Shown here piece by piece: positions 1-7,884 of a stretch of DNA of 17,470 bases. Each line of letters starts with the position of its first letter. Position 1 is the first letter of the stretch. The stretch covers positions 1 to 17,470 of the forward strand of contig JADGJL010000596.1 of the NCBI GenBank assembly GCA_027600665.1, written 5' to 3'. The notes under the pieces were generated by a model. The model was given only the letters and a program-made list of their open reading frames with translations. It had not been told where the DNA came from and did not search any database. The position numbers and the translations under genes are program-made. The stretch comes from Irineochytrium annulatum (Eukaryota; Chytridiomycota; Chytridiomycetes; Chytridiales; Chytridiaceae).

Positions 1-226
1 AAGCGAATTGCGGGCCCCGCAATCCTGCGTTGGAGTTTTGGTGAATTTTCGTCTCCCAGCTGCCAAACGGAGCCTAAAGCAAATTCCAGCGTTGGGACAT
101 TTGGATCTCGTGGCTCTGGAGCCACGAAATCCTCGTGGCTGATAATAAAATCAAGAAATAAAATTATAGATTGGTGGCTTGACAACCTCATTCGCGAGCC
201 AAAGTCACGGAGTCAAATGCTGGCGG
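1..226. other. Non-coding stretch with a short inverted repeat
   Basis: I see no convincing gene here. An inverted repeat with 9-bp arms (TCGTGGCTC and GAGCCACGA, 2-nt spacer) lies at 108-127, and CTCGTGGCT recurs at about 132-140. A few short A-runs near 147-163 are T-runs on the minus strand, downstream of the tRNA, and could serve RNA polymerase III termination, although they are some 60 nt away. The rest shows no pattern I can name. Confidence 0.5.
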
Positions 227-299
227 TGATCGAGGTGGGGTTCGAACCCACGGCCTACTCCGTGTAAAGGAGGTGTGATAACCACTACACCACTCAACC
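227..299 (-). tRNA. tRNA-Val (anticodon UAC), intronless
   Basis: Read on the minus strand, the sequence folds as a 73-nt cloverleaf. The acceptor stem GGTTGAG pairs with CTCGATC (two G-T wobbles) and is followed by discriminator A. The D stem is GTGT/ACAC. The anticodon loop TTTACAC gives anticodon TAC, reading GUA valine codons. The T arm contains GGTTCGAACCC. The internal RNA polymerase III promoter is present as box A (TGGTGTAGTGG) and box B (GGTTCGAACCC). The anticodon stem has a mismatch at its outer pair but four good inner pairs. The CCA end is not encoded, as expected in eukaryotes. The overall sequence looks like ordinary eukaryotic tRNA-Val. Confidence 0.94.
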
Positions 300-430
300 A
301 ATCATTTGCTTTCAGAGTTTAGATTGTGTACAGACGTTTGACTCGACTGCAAATTCATTTGGTGGAAAAAATGAATTGTCGACAGCAGCTACGGCTACTG
401 CATATCGCTACGACCCATCATCTAATCCAA

Positions 431-1119
431 TCAATCCTCTTTCATAGCCGCCATGCTTGCCGCAACGTGCGCGGCGTCATACTCCTCCCTACACCCATCA
501 CAACGCAGCTCCATGGCCGCCAGCTTGTTCCTCAAGAACTGGACCTCTACCCTCAGCTGCTCGACGTGACTCCTGCTCAGGTACCTTTCCAGCTCCTCGT
601 TCTCCGACTCCAGCTTCCTCAGTCGTTCAATAAGCTGCTTGCCGAGCAAACTGCATAGCCATAAACCAAAAGAGCTATGAATACCGCAGTCGCACCGTAA
701 AAGTCCAACACGACAGCGTACCTCTCCACACTAAACTGCACCCCCTTCATCTCCTCTTCCAATCTCCTGATCCGCTCGTTCTTCTCCCGCATTTCACGTC
801 CCATTGCCCGCATCCGCTCCACGACGATGGGGTCCACGAACATGGGGCGAGAGACGGCTTCGATGGATCGCAGGGTATCCCTGATCTCTTTGACCTCACG
901 GTCCTTCTTTAGGAGCTTCGAGAGGAGGTCCGTGTGGTCGTTCTGCTTGGCCTGTGGAGGACCGTTTATCAGCTCGAGCCAAAACGAGCGTCCTGGGATA
1001 GGGTCGCGTCCGGAGGTGCCGGCACGGGGGAAAGGACTCGAACAAACCTCAAGCTCGGATCTCAACAATGCGTTCTCGTCCCGCAGACGCTGCAGCTCAC
1101 CCATGGAGTCCACTTCCAT
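431..1119 (-). CDS. WTAP/Mum2-like coiled-coil protein (m6A methyltransferase complex regulator)
   Basis: Two exons, 1119-722 and 650-431, flank a 71-nt intron (donor GTACGC, acceptor TATGCAG). They join in phase to a 205-residue protein. The recognisable block spans the junction at about residues 128-185: FSVESLLGKQLIERLRKLES is followed by ENEELERYLSRSHVEQLRVE. This matches the family pattern of a GK-L-(M/I) segment, then L-ENEEL, then a heptad coiled coil with leucines. An N-terminal LQRLRDENALLRSELE stretch is also coiled-coil-like. Known family role: WTAP/Mum2/Fip37 bridges the METTL3-like catalytic subunits and other factors in nuclear mRNA m6A methylation. The protein is shorter than metazoan WTAP (about 400 residues). 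I chose ATG at 1119; the frame is open to 1155 without an earlier ATG. What I see is the coiled coil and core motif; the m6A role is inferred from family. A generic coiled-coil protein is the alternative. Confidence 0.72.
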
Positions 1120-1145
1120 TTTGTCAAACTTGCGGGTGCAAACTG

Positions 1146-2763
1146 ATGGCCCCACTTCGCCAGCATCAGGAGCAGCAGCGACCGCAGGATCAGCAGCCTC
1201 AACAGCAGCATCATGACGGATACCCGCTGGCTCAGTCTTTATCGGTGCCCATCATCAGGATCCCGAAGTGTGAGTATCTGCCCATCTCAGGCTGTGGTGT
1301 GAGACTACATTGAAAGGTGGACATTTGGCTGAGCTTCGCAGTTCGTCACCATCGTCGTGCGGTGCCGGGTCGCTGCCGTTGGCGAGAACGGCCGGGCAGC
1401 GCACGATTTGGCGATCCGGCGTTTGCTGGGCGAACGCAGCATGGGTGCGATGTTGCGCTTGAAAAAGTCCCGGCTGCCCGGCTTTCGCTGAGCAGCCTAT
1501 GTTGTTGTCATTGTTGTCGCGACGGGTGTGTGTCGGCGATGCTGGTCAAAAGCCTGGCTGGAAACCGTGGAGAAAAGCGTCGTTCCTAGAGACGTATGCG
1601 GCAAGGCGACCGCACTGCGTATTAAACGGGAGGCCGCGGCGTGTGTGATACGATCATCTCTGTTCGCCGGACACCCGAACGTTGACTAACCGTTGCGCTT
1701 ATGACAATAGTAATTTACCTTACCCTTCTCAACTCTCCACCGTTCTCGTCCCTTCCCGCATCGCCGTCGACGCCCACAACGGCCTTCTCGCACTTTCTGC
1801 TTTTGGGTTCAAGGGAGATCTTTAACCTCAAGTTGCACCTTCAAGTTCGGTGCGTCGTGCCAGTCGAGGAGGCGACGCTGCCTAACGTGCTTGCCTCGCA
1901 TATTGGGACAAAGAGCGAAAATGCTATATTGGGGTTCGGGGTGGTTCGTGCTGGTTTTTTCTTCCCCCGTTGTCCTGCTAGGAGTCTGAATGATGCTGTC
2001 TTTGCAATAGACGGCTCCTTTCATCAACACCATCCTAACAGTTGAGACAATCGCCTCCAACATCGCCACCCACTTTTTCGACAACTTCACCACCCAGCTC
2101 CTCCGCGCCCTAGCCGTTAACTGCCCTCGCCCGCTATCTACCCCGGATCAGGTCCGCGCGTTCGGCGGCGAGGCGTGCGCGATGCTACAGGACTGCGTCG
2201 GGCTCGTCAGTTTGATGGGGGACCGGTTCGCTGGCAAAGGGATCATGATGGCGTTCGAGGGGAACGTGTTGCAGCAGGACATCGAGGCGAGAACGAGGGC
2301 GCTGTTTGATGGCGGAGTGAATGGGTTACGGCAGCCGAGTGGGGAGCAGGGCGGGAGCACGACGCCGGCGAAAGTGCATCAGCTGCCGCATTCGGCTCTC
2401 CACGTCTTACCAGGTCCCACTTCTGGGTTCATCTCGAAGGTCTTTGGGGCAGATAGCCTGTTACGGCCGGCGGACGCGGACGTTGGGAGCGTTCCGGAAG
2501 AGTTTAGGCTTGATGGGGGCGTGGCGGCGGTAGAGGACGACGTTTTAGAGGACGGGGAGAGGGATGGTGACTTCTCAGATTTACCCCAACCCGTTAGAGG
2601 GCGGTGTGAAGAGGTTATGAGGCAGCTGGAGGTCACGCTTCCGGCTAAGATGGATCTACATGAGGCGTCATATAGGGAGTTGGAGGACATGACGCTGGTG
2701 GCGGAGCTCCTAGCGAAGATCACGGCGGACGATGTCGCGAGGGCGGTTGCTGCAGAAAGTTGA
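1146..2763 (+). CDS. Unrecognised multi-exon protein, model interrupted by one in-frame TAA
   Basis: I do not recognise this protein. Phase-consistent exons are 1146-1269, 1334-1444, 1496-1640, 1711-1849 and 2011-2763, with introns of 64, 51, 70 and 161 nt. Donors are GTGAGT, GTGCGA, GTGTGT and GTGCGT; a good CTAAC branch site lies in intron 3. Together they would encode about 423 residues. The N-terminus is Gln-rich (residues 1-25). The middle contains AWLETVEKSVVPRDVCGKAT and QLSTVLVPSRIAVDAHNGLL. The last exon (250 residues) is helical and acidic, with FINTILTVETIASNIATHFF and LQDCVGLVSLMGDRF. The frame is closed by TGA at 2761. The problem is a TAA at 1823-1825, in frame inside exon 4. 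The last exon is the firmest part; exon 2-3 borders could differ, because an acceptor near 1549 also fits phase. It could be a pseudogene, a sequencing error or two transcripts. The 3' end converges on AHCY. Confidence 0.45.
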
Positions 2764-2867
2764 GAGCGCATTGTAGTGGCGTTCGTATTCTGTGAAATAG
2801 ATCATCTGTATATTTTGTACTCGGTACCGAATTTCTAAACAACCGCAAGCTTGGGAAGATTTGCTGC

Positions 2868-2873
2868 AATAAA
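2868..2873 (+). terminator. Candidate polyadenylation signal AATAAA for the 1146-2763 gene
   Basis: A canonical AATAAA hexamer lies 105 nt after the plus-strand stop codon at 2763, in an AT-rich trough between two convergent genes. Fungal poly(A) signals are loose, so this is suggestive only. Confidence 0.4.
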
Positions 2874-2888
2874 AATATTGAAAAGTCT

Positions 2889-2894
2889 TTTATT
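2889..2894 (-). terminator. Candidate polyadenylation signal AATAAA for AHCY
   Basis: TTTATT on the plus strand reads AATAAA on the minus strand, about 210 nt beyond the AHCY stop codon. It lies only 15 bp from the opposing AATAAA at 2868-2873. The rest of the 340-bp gap 2764-3103 holds no gene that I can support. Confidence 0.35.
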
Positions 2895-3103
2895 CTTTGA
2901 TTGAATGAGAGTTACATATAACTGGTGATATAAACACCGAGGTGACCACGAAAACAAATAAATCGAAGGAGTATCCAACAGGAGTCGGCGACACGCAGCC
3001 GGAACTCAAAAAATGCTTCATCGACGACGAAGTATCGATTGTTCTACAACATCCGATCATGAATCGGGATTGCGGTAATAATCCCGACGTCCATCCTATC
3101 CAT

Positions 3104-4662
3104 CTAGTAGCGGTACTGGTCGAGCTTGTACGGGCCGTCGACGGGGAGGCCGAGGTACTCGGACTGCGTCTTGGTCATCTTAGTGAGCTTAACACCCAGC
3201 TTGGCCAAGTGCGCGGCAGCGACCTCCTCGTCGAGCTTCTTGGGAAGGAGGTGGACGCCGAGCGGGTACTTGGCGCTGTCGGTCCAGAGCGCGATCTGGG
3301 CAAGGACCTGGTTCGTGAACGAGTTGGACATGACGAACGACGGGTGGCCAGTCGCGCAGCCCAGGTTGACAAGACGGCCCTCGGCGAGGAGGATGATGTG
3401 GCGGCCCGAGGGCATGGTGAAGCGGTCGACCTGGGGCTTGATGTTGACCTTCTTGGTCGCGTTGGCCTTGAGCCACGCAACGTCAATCTCAATGTCAAAG
3501 TGGCCGATGTTGCACACGATGGCGTCGTCCTTCATGTGCTGGAAGTGGTCCGCCGTGATGATGTCGCGGCAGCCGGTGGTCGTGACGAAGATGTTGGCCT
3601 CCTTGACGGCCTCCTCCATCGTCGTAACCTCGTAACCCTCCATAGAGGCCTGGAGCGCGTTGATGGGGTCGATCTCGGTGACAATGACGCGGGATCCCAT
3701 GACCTTAAGGGCGGCGGCGCAGCCCTTGCCGACGTCGCCGTAGCCGGCCACAACGGAAACCTTTCCGGCGATCATAACGTCGGTGGCGCGCTTAATGCCG
3801 TCGATGAGGGACTCACGGCAGCCGTACAGGTTGTCGAACTTAGACTTGGTGACCGAGTCGTTAACGTTGATGGCCGGGATCTTGAGGTCGCCCTTGGCGA
3901 GCATCTTGTAGAGGTTGTGGACACCGGTGGTGGTCTCCTCGGAGACGCCGCGGATGCCGGGGAGGAGCTCGGGGTAGTTCTTGTGAACGAGGTTGGTGAG
4001 GTCACCGCCGTCGTCGAGGATCATGTTCAGGGGCTGGCCGTTCTTGAAGCCCTTGATGGTCTGCTCAATGCACCACTCGTACTCCTCGTCGGTCTCGCCC
4101 TTCCAGGCAAAGACGGGGACGCCAGTCGCAGCGATGGCGGCGGCGGCCTGGTCCTGGGTCGAGAAAATGTTGCAGGACGACCAGGTGACCTCAGCGCCGA
4201 GAGCTGTGAGCGTCTCGATGAGGACCGCAGCTGTTGTAGCAGGCGATGAGCAACTTCCAACGACCTTAAAAAGATACGAAGCAAACTCACTCTGGATGGT
4301 CATGTGCAAGCAACCGGCGATACGGGCACCCTTCAGCGGCTGCTTCGGGCCGTAGCGTGCACGGAGCTCCATAAGACCTGCATGAAAGGAGAAGGTCAGT
4401 CCACGATCTCGTCTCGGGGAATAACGCGCCGGCCCTTCCACATGCGCTGGTCGACCATCGCGATCACAGCCGCTGACCCGTCCCGATGCAGCGACGGCGC
4501 CAACGAACCCCCGGTTCATGGATCAAAGACCCTGTCACGTCCCAATGCCAACCCCCAGAACAGCACGTCCTTCAACTGACCGGGCATCTCGACCTCGGCG
4601 ATCTCAATCTCCTTGCGGCCCCAGTCGGCAAGGGTGATGTCGGCGACCTTGTAGGTAGACAT
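3104..4662 (-). CDS. S-adenosylhomocysteine hydrolase (adenosylhomocysteinase)
   Basis: Exons 4662-4581, 4377-4291 and 4230-3104 give 431 residues, the usual family length. The enzyme splits S-adenosylhomocysteine into adenosine and homocysteine with bound NAD+, relieving product inhibition of SAM-dependent methyltransferases in the cytosol and nucleus. Visible signatures are the N-terminal [20 protein letters not shown], the substrate-site GCLHMT (His52), LDDGGD (Asp130), EETTTG (Glu155), the catalytic Lys185/Asp189 in [14 protein letters not shown] and the NAD-binding GYGDVGKG at 219-226. The C-terminus KLDQYRY is the typical cap with conserved Lys and Tyr. Intron 1 is long (203 nt) for this window, with a CTGAC branch site. 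Intron 2 is 60 nt, a multiple of three, and has no in-frame stop. Start ATG 4662 is fixed by homology. No key residue is missing. Confidence 0.99.
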
Positions 4663-4992
4663 GATGGATGGATGAGAGGGCGGTGGGGTGCGAGGATGAG
4701 GGTTGTGGAAAGGGACGATTGCAGATCGCGCGTGAAGAAAACCGAGCTTTTGACTTCCGTGACTTCTTTCTTTTTTGGGGAGACATCGTGACAGTTGGGG
4801 TGGAAGGGACGAAACGAACGTGTCCCAACCGGCGACGACGACGCGGAAGGCCGCGCGACCACAACCCTTGCGATGGCGACGTCCTGTTACCATACGCGCG
4901 ACGATCACCTCCCTGACGAGATCCTGTTACTAGTTCCAGCAGAATACAACAAAACGCCGGCAATCATCCACCCATCATCAAAGTCCCTCTCT
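4663..4992. other. Intergenic region holding the AHCY promoter and DDI1 3' UTR
   Basis: The 330 bp between the AHCY start (minus) and the DDI1 stop (minus) has no supported gene. Overlapping frames in both directions are short and low-complexity. Just upstream of the AHCY ATG, the coding strand is rich in CCATC/CTC, resembling the pyrimidine-rich 5' leaders of highly expressed fungal genes. I see no clear TATA box. Confidence 0.5.
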
Positions 4993-6655
4993 TTAACCTC
5001 CGAACAACAAGCTCGCGGCCAAATCCGCGTTCCCCCCACACTGCGCCAGCATCGCCACGGCCTCCTCCCTCGATACACCCAAATCCATCAGCCCCTTGAT
5101 TTGCTCCTCCGGGAACCCTGCGGGCACCGCGGCTCCTCCTCCGCCTGCTCCACCAGCAGCTCCCTGCATCGGCGCGGGTGCCGCGGATTTTGCGCTGGCT
5201 GCAGCTGGCGGTGGCGGCGCGCCCGCTGTTGGCACGACGGACGAGGATGAGCCAGCGGCCGCCGCGGCGTCATCGGAGGAAACGACGCGGGCTTCCTTCT
5301 CGCGCGCCTTTTCGGGCAGCTCGTGCTCGGAGAGGAAAGGAAGCTCCTCGCCATGGATGCGGAGGACGTTCTTTTCGAGGTCGATACAAGCCTTTGAGCG
5401 CAGCATCAAAATCATGCGAGTAAACGCAGGGCAGCAAAACAAACCTGATGCCGCTTCAGCATGTCCAGTCCGAAGAGTAGGTCGACGCTATTCCCCTCCA
5501 TGATGGTGAATGAGCATGGAAGGTACTGTGTGCCGATCTTGATCTGGGTGCTGTGGACGCGGCCAAGGATCTTGGCCGTGCCGACGCCCTCGGCTATGCC
5601 AGAAAACCGGTGGTCCACGAGGTGCATGATATTGCACGCTCGGGCGCAATCTGTGACGTGGCCATCGCACTTAGCAAAGGTCGTGATGAAAGGGCAAAAC
5701 GTACCTAATGACATAATGGTAGCTTGAGCTCCGGAGTCGACAAATGACTTGATGGGGTGGCCGTTCACTTGGAGGTTAATGTACAACATCGTCACCTAAA
5801 GTTTGTCAGACTCTCCAAACGTTAACCAACCTAAAAAAATAGACCTACCCTGCCAAACGACTCCGGATTATGCTCCATTGCCAGCTAAAGAAAAGAAATA
5901 ACGTTACTTCTCCGGAGCTTTCCTGCAATCAAAAACGCATATCAACTAACCTCCCAATTCTGATTGATATTCTCCCTCCTAATCTCCTCCTCGATCCTCC
6001 TCTGAGCCTCCACGTCGAACGGATCCGCGTTAGCAAGCCTCATCTGGTCCTCCCTCGCTCGTTCCTCCGCCTCCCTCCGCTGCCCCTCCAGCTGCATGTA
6101 CACCCGCCGGAACTCGGCCGCGTCCGACGTTGAACGCGCGAGCTCGGGGCTTTGCGATTGAATCCGGCGGAGCAGATTCGGGTCCGCGAGGATCGTTTGG
6201 CGCATGTGCTCGATTTGGTCACCGACAGGTTGGCTTGTTGCGGGGACGCGTCAGCATTGAGTAGAAATGAGAGCGAGAAGATGGACTTACGCGGCAGGTC
6301 CCCGACTCATGACAAGCAGTATATCGTCTTGCACAATACCAATCTCAGCGACCCTGTCATATCGATGTTAATCCCTCTTGACGGGCTGACATCCAAACTC
6401 CACTGCACACCACTCACGTTTTCTTCGCATCCGACAGCGCGACCCCGTTGTGGCTCAGCACCTGGCTCGCGGCGGGGACGCCCATCTCGACCTCGGCCAG
6501 GGCCTGCAGATCCTCGACCGTGTTGGAGCCGTCGACCTCCACCACTTTCAGCTGGTCGCCTATTGCCAAACTCGAGGTCAGTCATCGGCAGGGTATCTAG
6601 TGGGGTTGCGGCCCAGCAGGTGCTCACCAGTCTCGGTGGTGAGCGTTAGCCGCAT
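4993..6655 (-). CDS. DDI1: Ddi1-type ubiquitin shuttle protein with retroviral-like aspartic protease fold
   Basis: Seven exons (6655-6628, 6559-6418, 6353-6291, 6233-5951, 5884-5849, 5795-5445, 5391-4993) give 433 residues, as in yeast Ddi1. Residues 1-78 form a ubiquitin-like domain ([20 protein letters not shown] onward). Residues about 85-170 are the charged helical domain with [12 protein letters not shown]. From residue 185 the dimeric retroviral-protease-like domain carries the catalytic triplet DSG at 204-206 ([12 protein letters not shown]) and later [20 protein letters not shown]. After an Ala/Pro-rich linker, residues 393-433 form a UBA domain ([20 protein letters not shown]). Family role: it binds ubiquitin chains and the proteasome and cleaves heavily ubiquitinated substrates. 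Introns are 53-71 nt; intron 3 uses an AAG acceptor behind a CTGAC branch site, and intron 6 an AAAG acceptor. It is divergent from VPS25 with 30 bp between starts. Confidence 0.97.
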
Positions 6656-6685
6656 TTTCGTCAATTCGATTGAGAGCCCGCCACG
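6656..6685. promoter_or_regulatory. Minimal bidirectional promoter/leader between DDI1 and VPS25
   Basis: Only 30 bp separate the two divergent start codons, and both starts are fixed by family N-termini. The core promoter of each gene must therefore lie largely inside the first exon or intron of the other, or the two 5' leaders must be extremely short or overlapping. No TATA box is visible in the 30 bp. Confidence 0.6.
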
Positions 6686-7524
6686 ATGACATACGCCTTC
6701 CCCGCGATCCACGCCTTTCCGCCGTTCTACACGTAAGGAATCCTGTTATCCTAATTCGCCTCGACGTCCTGGGCGATGCCCCAGCGGTCGATTTGTCCTG
6801 ACAATCGAAAGGAAAGCCAGCAGCCGAACGTCGACACGTGGCGGCGGCAGAAGCAGCTCTGGGGCGACCTCGTGCTCGACTACTTCAAACAGAAGCGGCT
6901 GTTTGTGCTGGACGTGAACGAGATGGGGGGGAAGGAGCTCTTCGCCAATGAGAGCATCAAGCGTATGTCACTTTTCGAGCTTTTGGCGACGCGGGAAGGT
7001 ATGGAAGTCTGATGCTGGGGGCTTTGTGTGCAGGACGGCTGACGAGGGAGACGATTGCGGCGATAGCGGAGGACCTTGTCGCCAGAGGTGGGTATCATGC
7101 TTCAGCTCATTGTTTTACTCGAGGCTAACAGGCTATTACAGGGAACGCTGAGTGGGAAACGAAGGCGAAGCAGCGGTGTATCATTTGGTGGCGGAAGTTG
7201 GAGGAATGGGCGGCGCGAGTTTATAATTGGGTAGGGAGATTGCTGAGGTTAAAGCCAAGGTGTATCTAACGGAATGAAGGCATCGGAAACAGGACAGACC
7301 AACGCGATTGTGACATTGTATGAATTGGTGCATGGCGACGCGGCGGAAGGATATGGTTAGTTTGTGCATCCCATTTATCGTTCGCGCTGACATTGTTGTG
7401 ACCAGAATTCTACGGACTAGATGAAACCATCATGAAGAGGATTCTGGAGGAACTTGTGAAGCAAGGGAAGGGCCAGATATTCTACGGTTCAAGTGACGCG
7501 GATATGGGATTTAAATTCGGATGA
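6686..7524 (+). CDS. VPS25: ESCRT-II complex subunit VPS25
   Basis: Six exons (6686-6732, 6817-6962, 7034-7087, 7142-7230, 7280-7355, 7406-7524) join to 176 residues, matching the family length. VPS25 is two winged-helix domains; two copies bind VPS22 and VPS36 in ESCRT-II and recruit ESCRT-III (VPS20) at the endosome to sort ubiquitinated membrane cargo. The N-terminal PPF motif that contacts the VPS22/36 core is at 12-14 (HAFPPFYT), followed by QQPNVDTWRRQKQLWGDLVL. The second domain includes GNAEWETKAKQRCIIWWRKL, TLYELVHGD and EFYGLDETIMKRILEELVKQ, and it ends GFKFG, like the family's G-KFF end. Introns are 49-84 nt with CTGAC/CTAAC branch sites; introns 1 and 4 use AAG acceptors. Start ATG 6686 is the only one giving the conserved N-terminus. 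A possible AATAAA lies at 7722-7727. Confidence 0.97.
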
Positions 7525-7884
7525 AGTATGGAAACGAGCTAGAAGGGCTATATGTTGGCAACCATTTGAGTTGCGGGTCGAGCAGTCGTAGACTGGCTGC
7601 TAGGCAATGCAGTGGGCTTGCAGCAGAGGTTTTGAGCGAAGCTTGCGGAAGGCGTAGGAGGAGCATGAGCGTTGTTTCTTTTGAACCGCCGGCTATAATA
7701 CCGATCCTCAAATGAGTTGAAAATAAACCAACTGCTGACGATAAAACAAACGCAAAATATTGTTCTTCATCGTGCGGACAAGCATAATTAAGAGCCAAAT
7801 TACATGTAGTCGATGTTTTCCATATCAGTTTTCCTTTGGAAGCTTCAGGCTTGGCACTGGGCCACGTCAAAAACACCAGTCAGC
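7525..7884. other. Intergenic: VPS25 3' UTR and rhomboid gene promoter
   Basis: No supported gene lies in these 360 bp. AATAAA at 7722-7727 is a plausible poly(A) signal for VPS25, about 200 nt after its stop. A 121-codon open frame on the minus strand over 7511-7876 has no recognisable features. The frame upstream of the rhomboid ATG is open back to about 7813, so a longer N-terminus cannot be strictly excluded. Confidence 0.5.

Noticed and set aside
326..658. A 110-codon plus-strand frame at the 3' end of the WTAP-like gene
   Set aside because: It is antisense to the coiled-coil exon and shows only Leu/Gln/His bias that mirrors the Glu/Leu/Arg-rich opposite strand.
2942..4249. A 435-codon plus-strand open frame antisense to AHCY
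   Set aside because: It mirrors the AHCY exon 3 codons in GC-rich DNA, has Val/Asp/Gly/Leu-heavy low-complexity composition and runs across a confirmed intron boundary. AHCY on the other strand is unambiguous.
4378..4580. A hidden micro-exon in the long AHCY intron 1
   Set aside because: Exons 1 and 2 join directly in phase and reproduce the conserved EMPGLMELR segment, leaving no room for extra residues.
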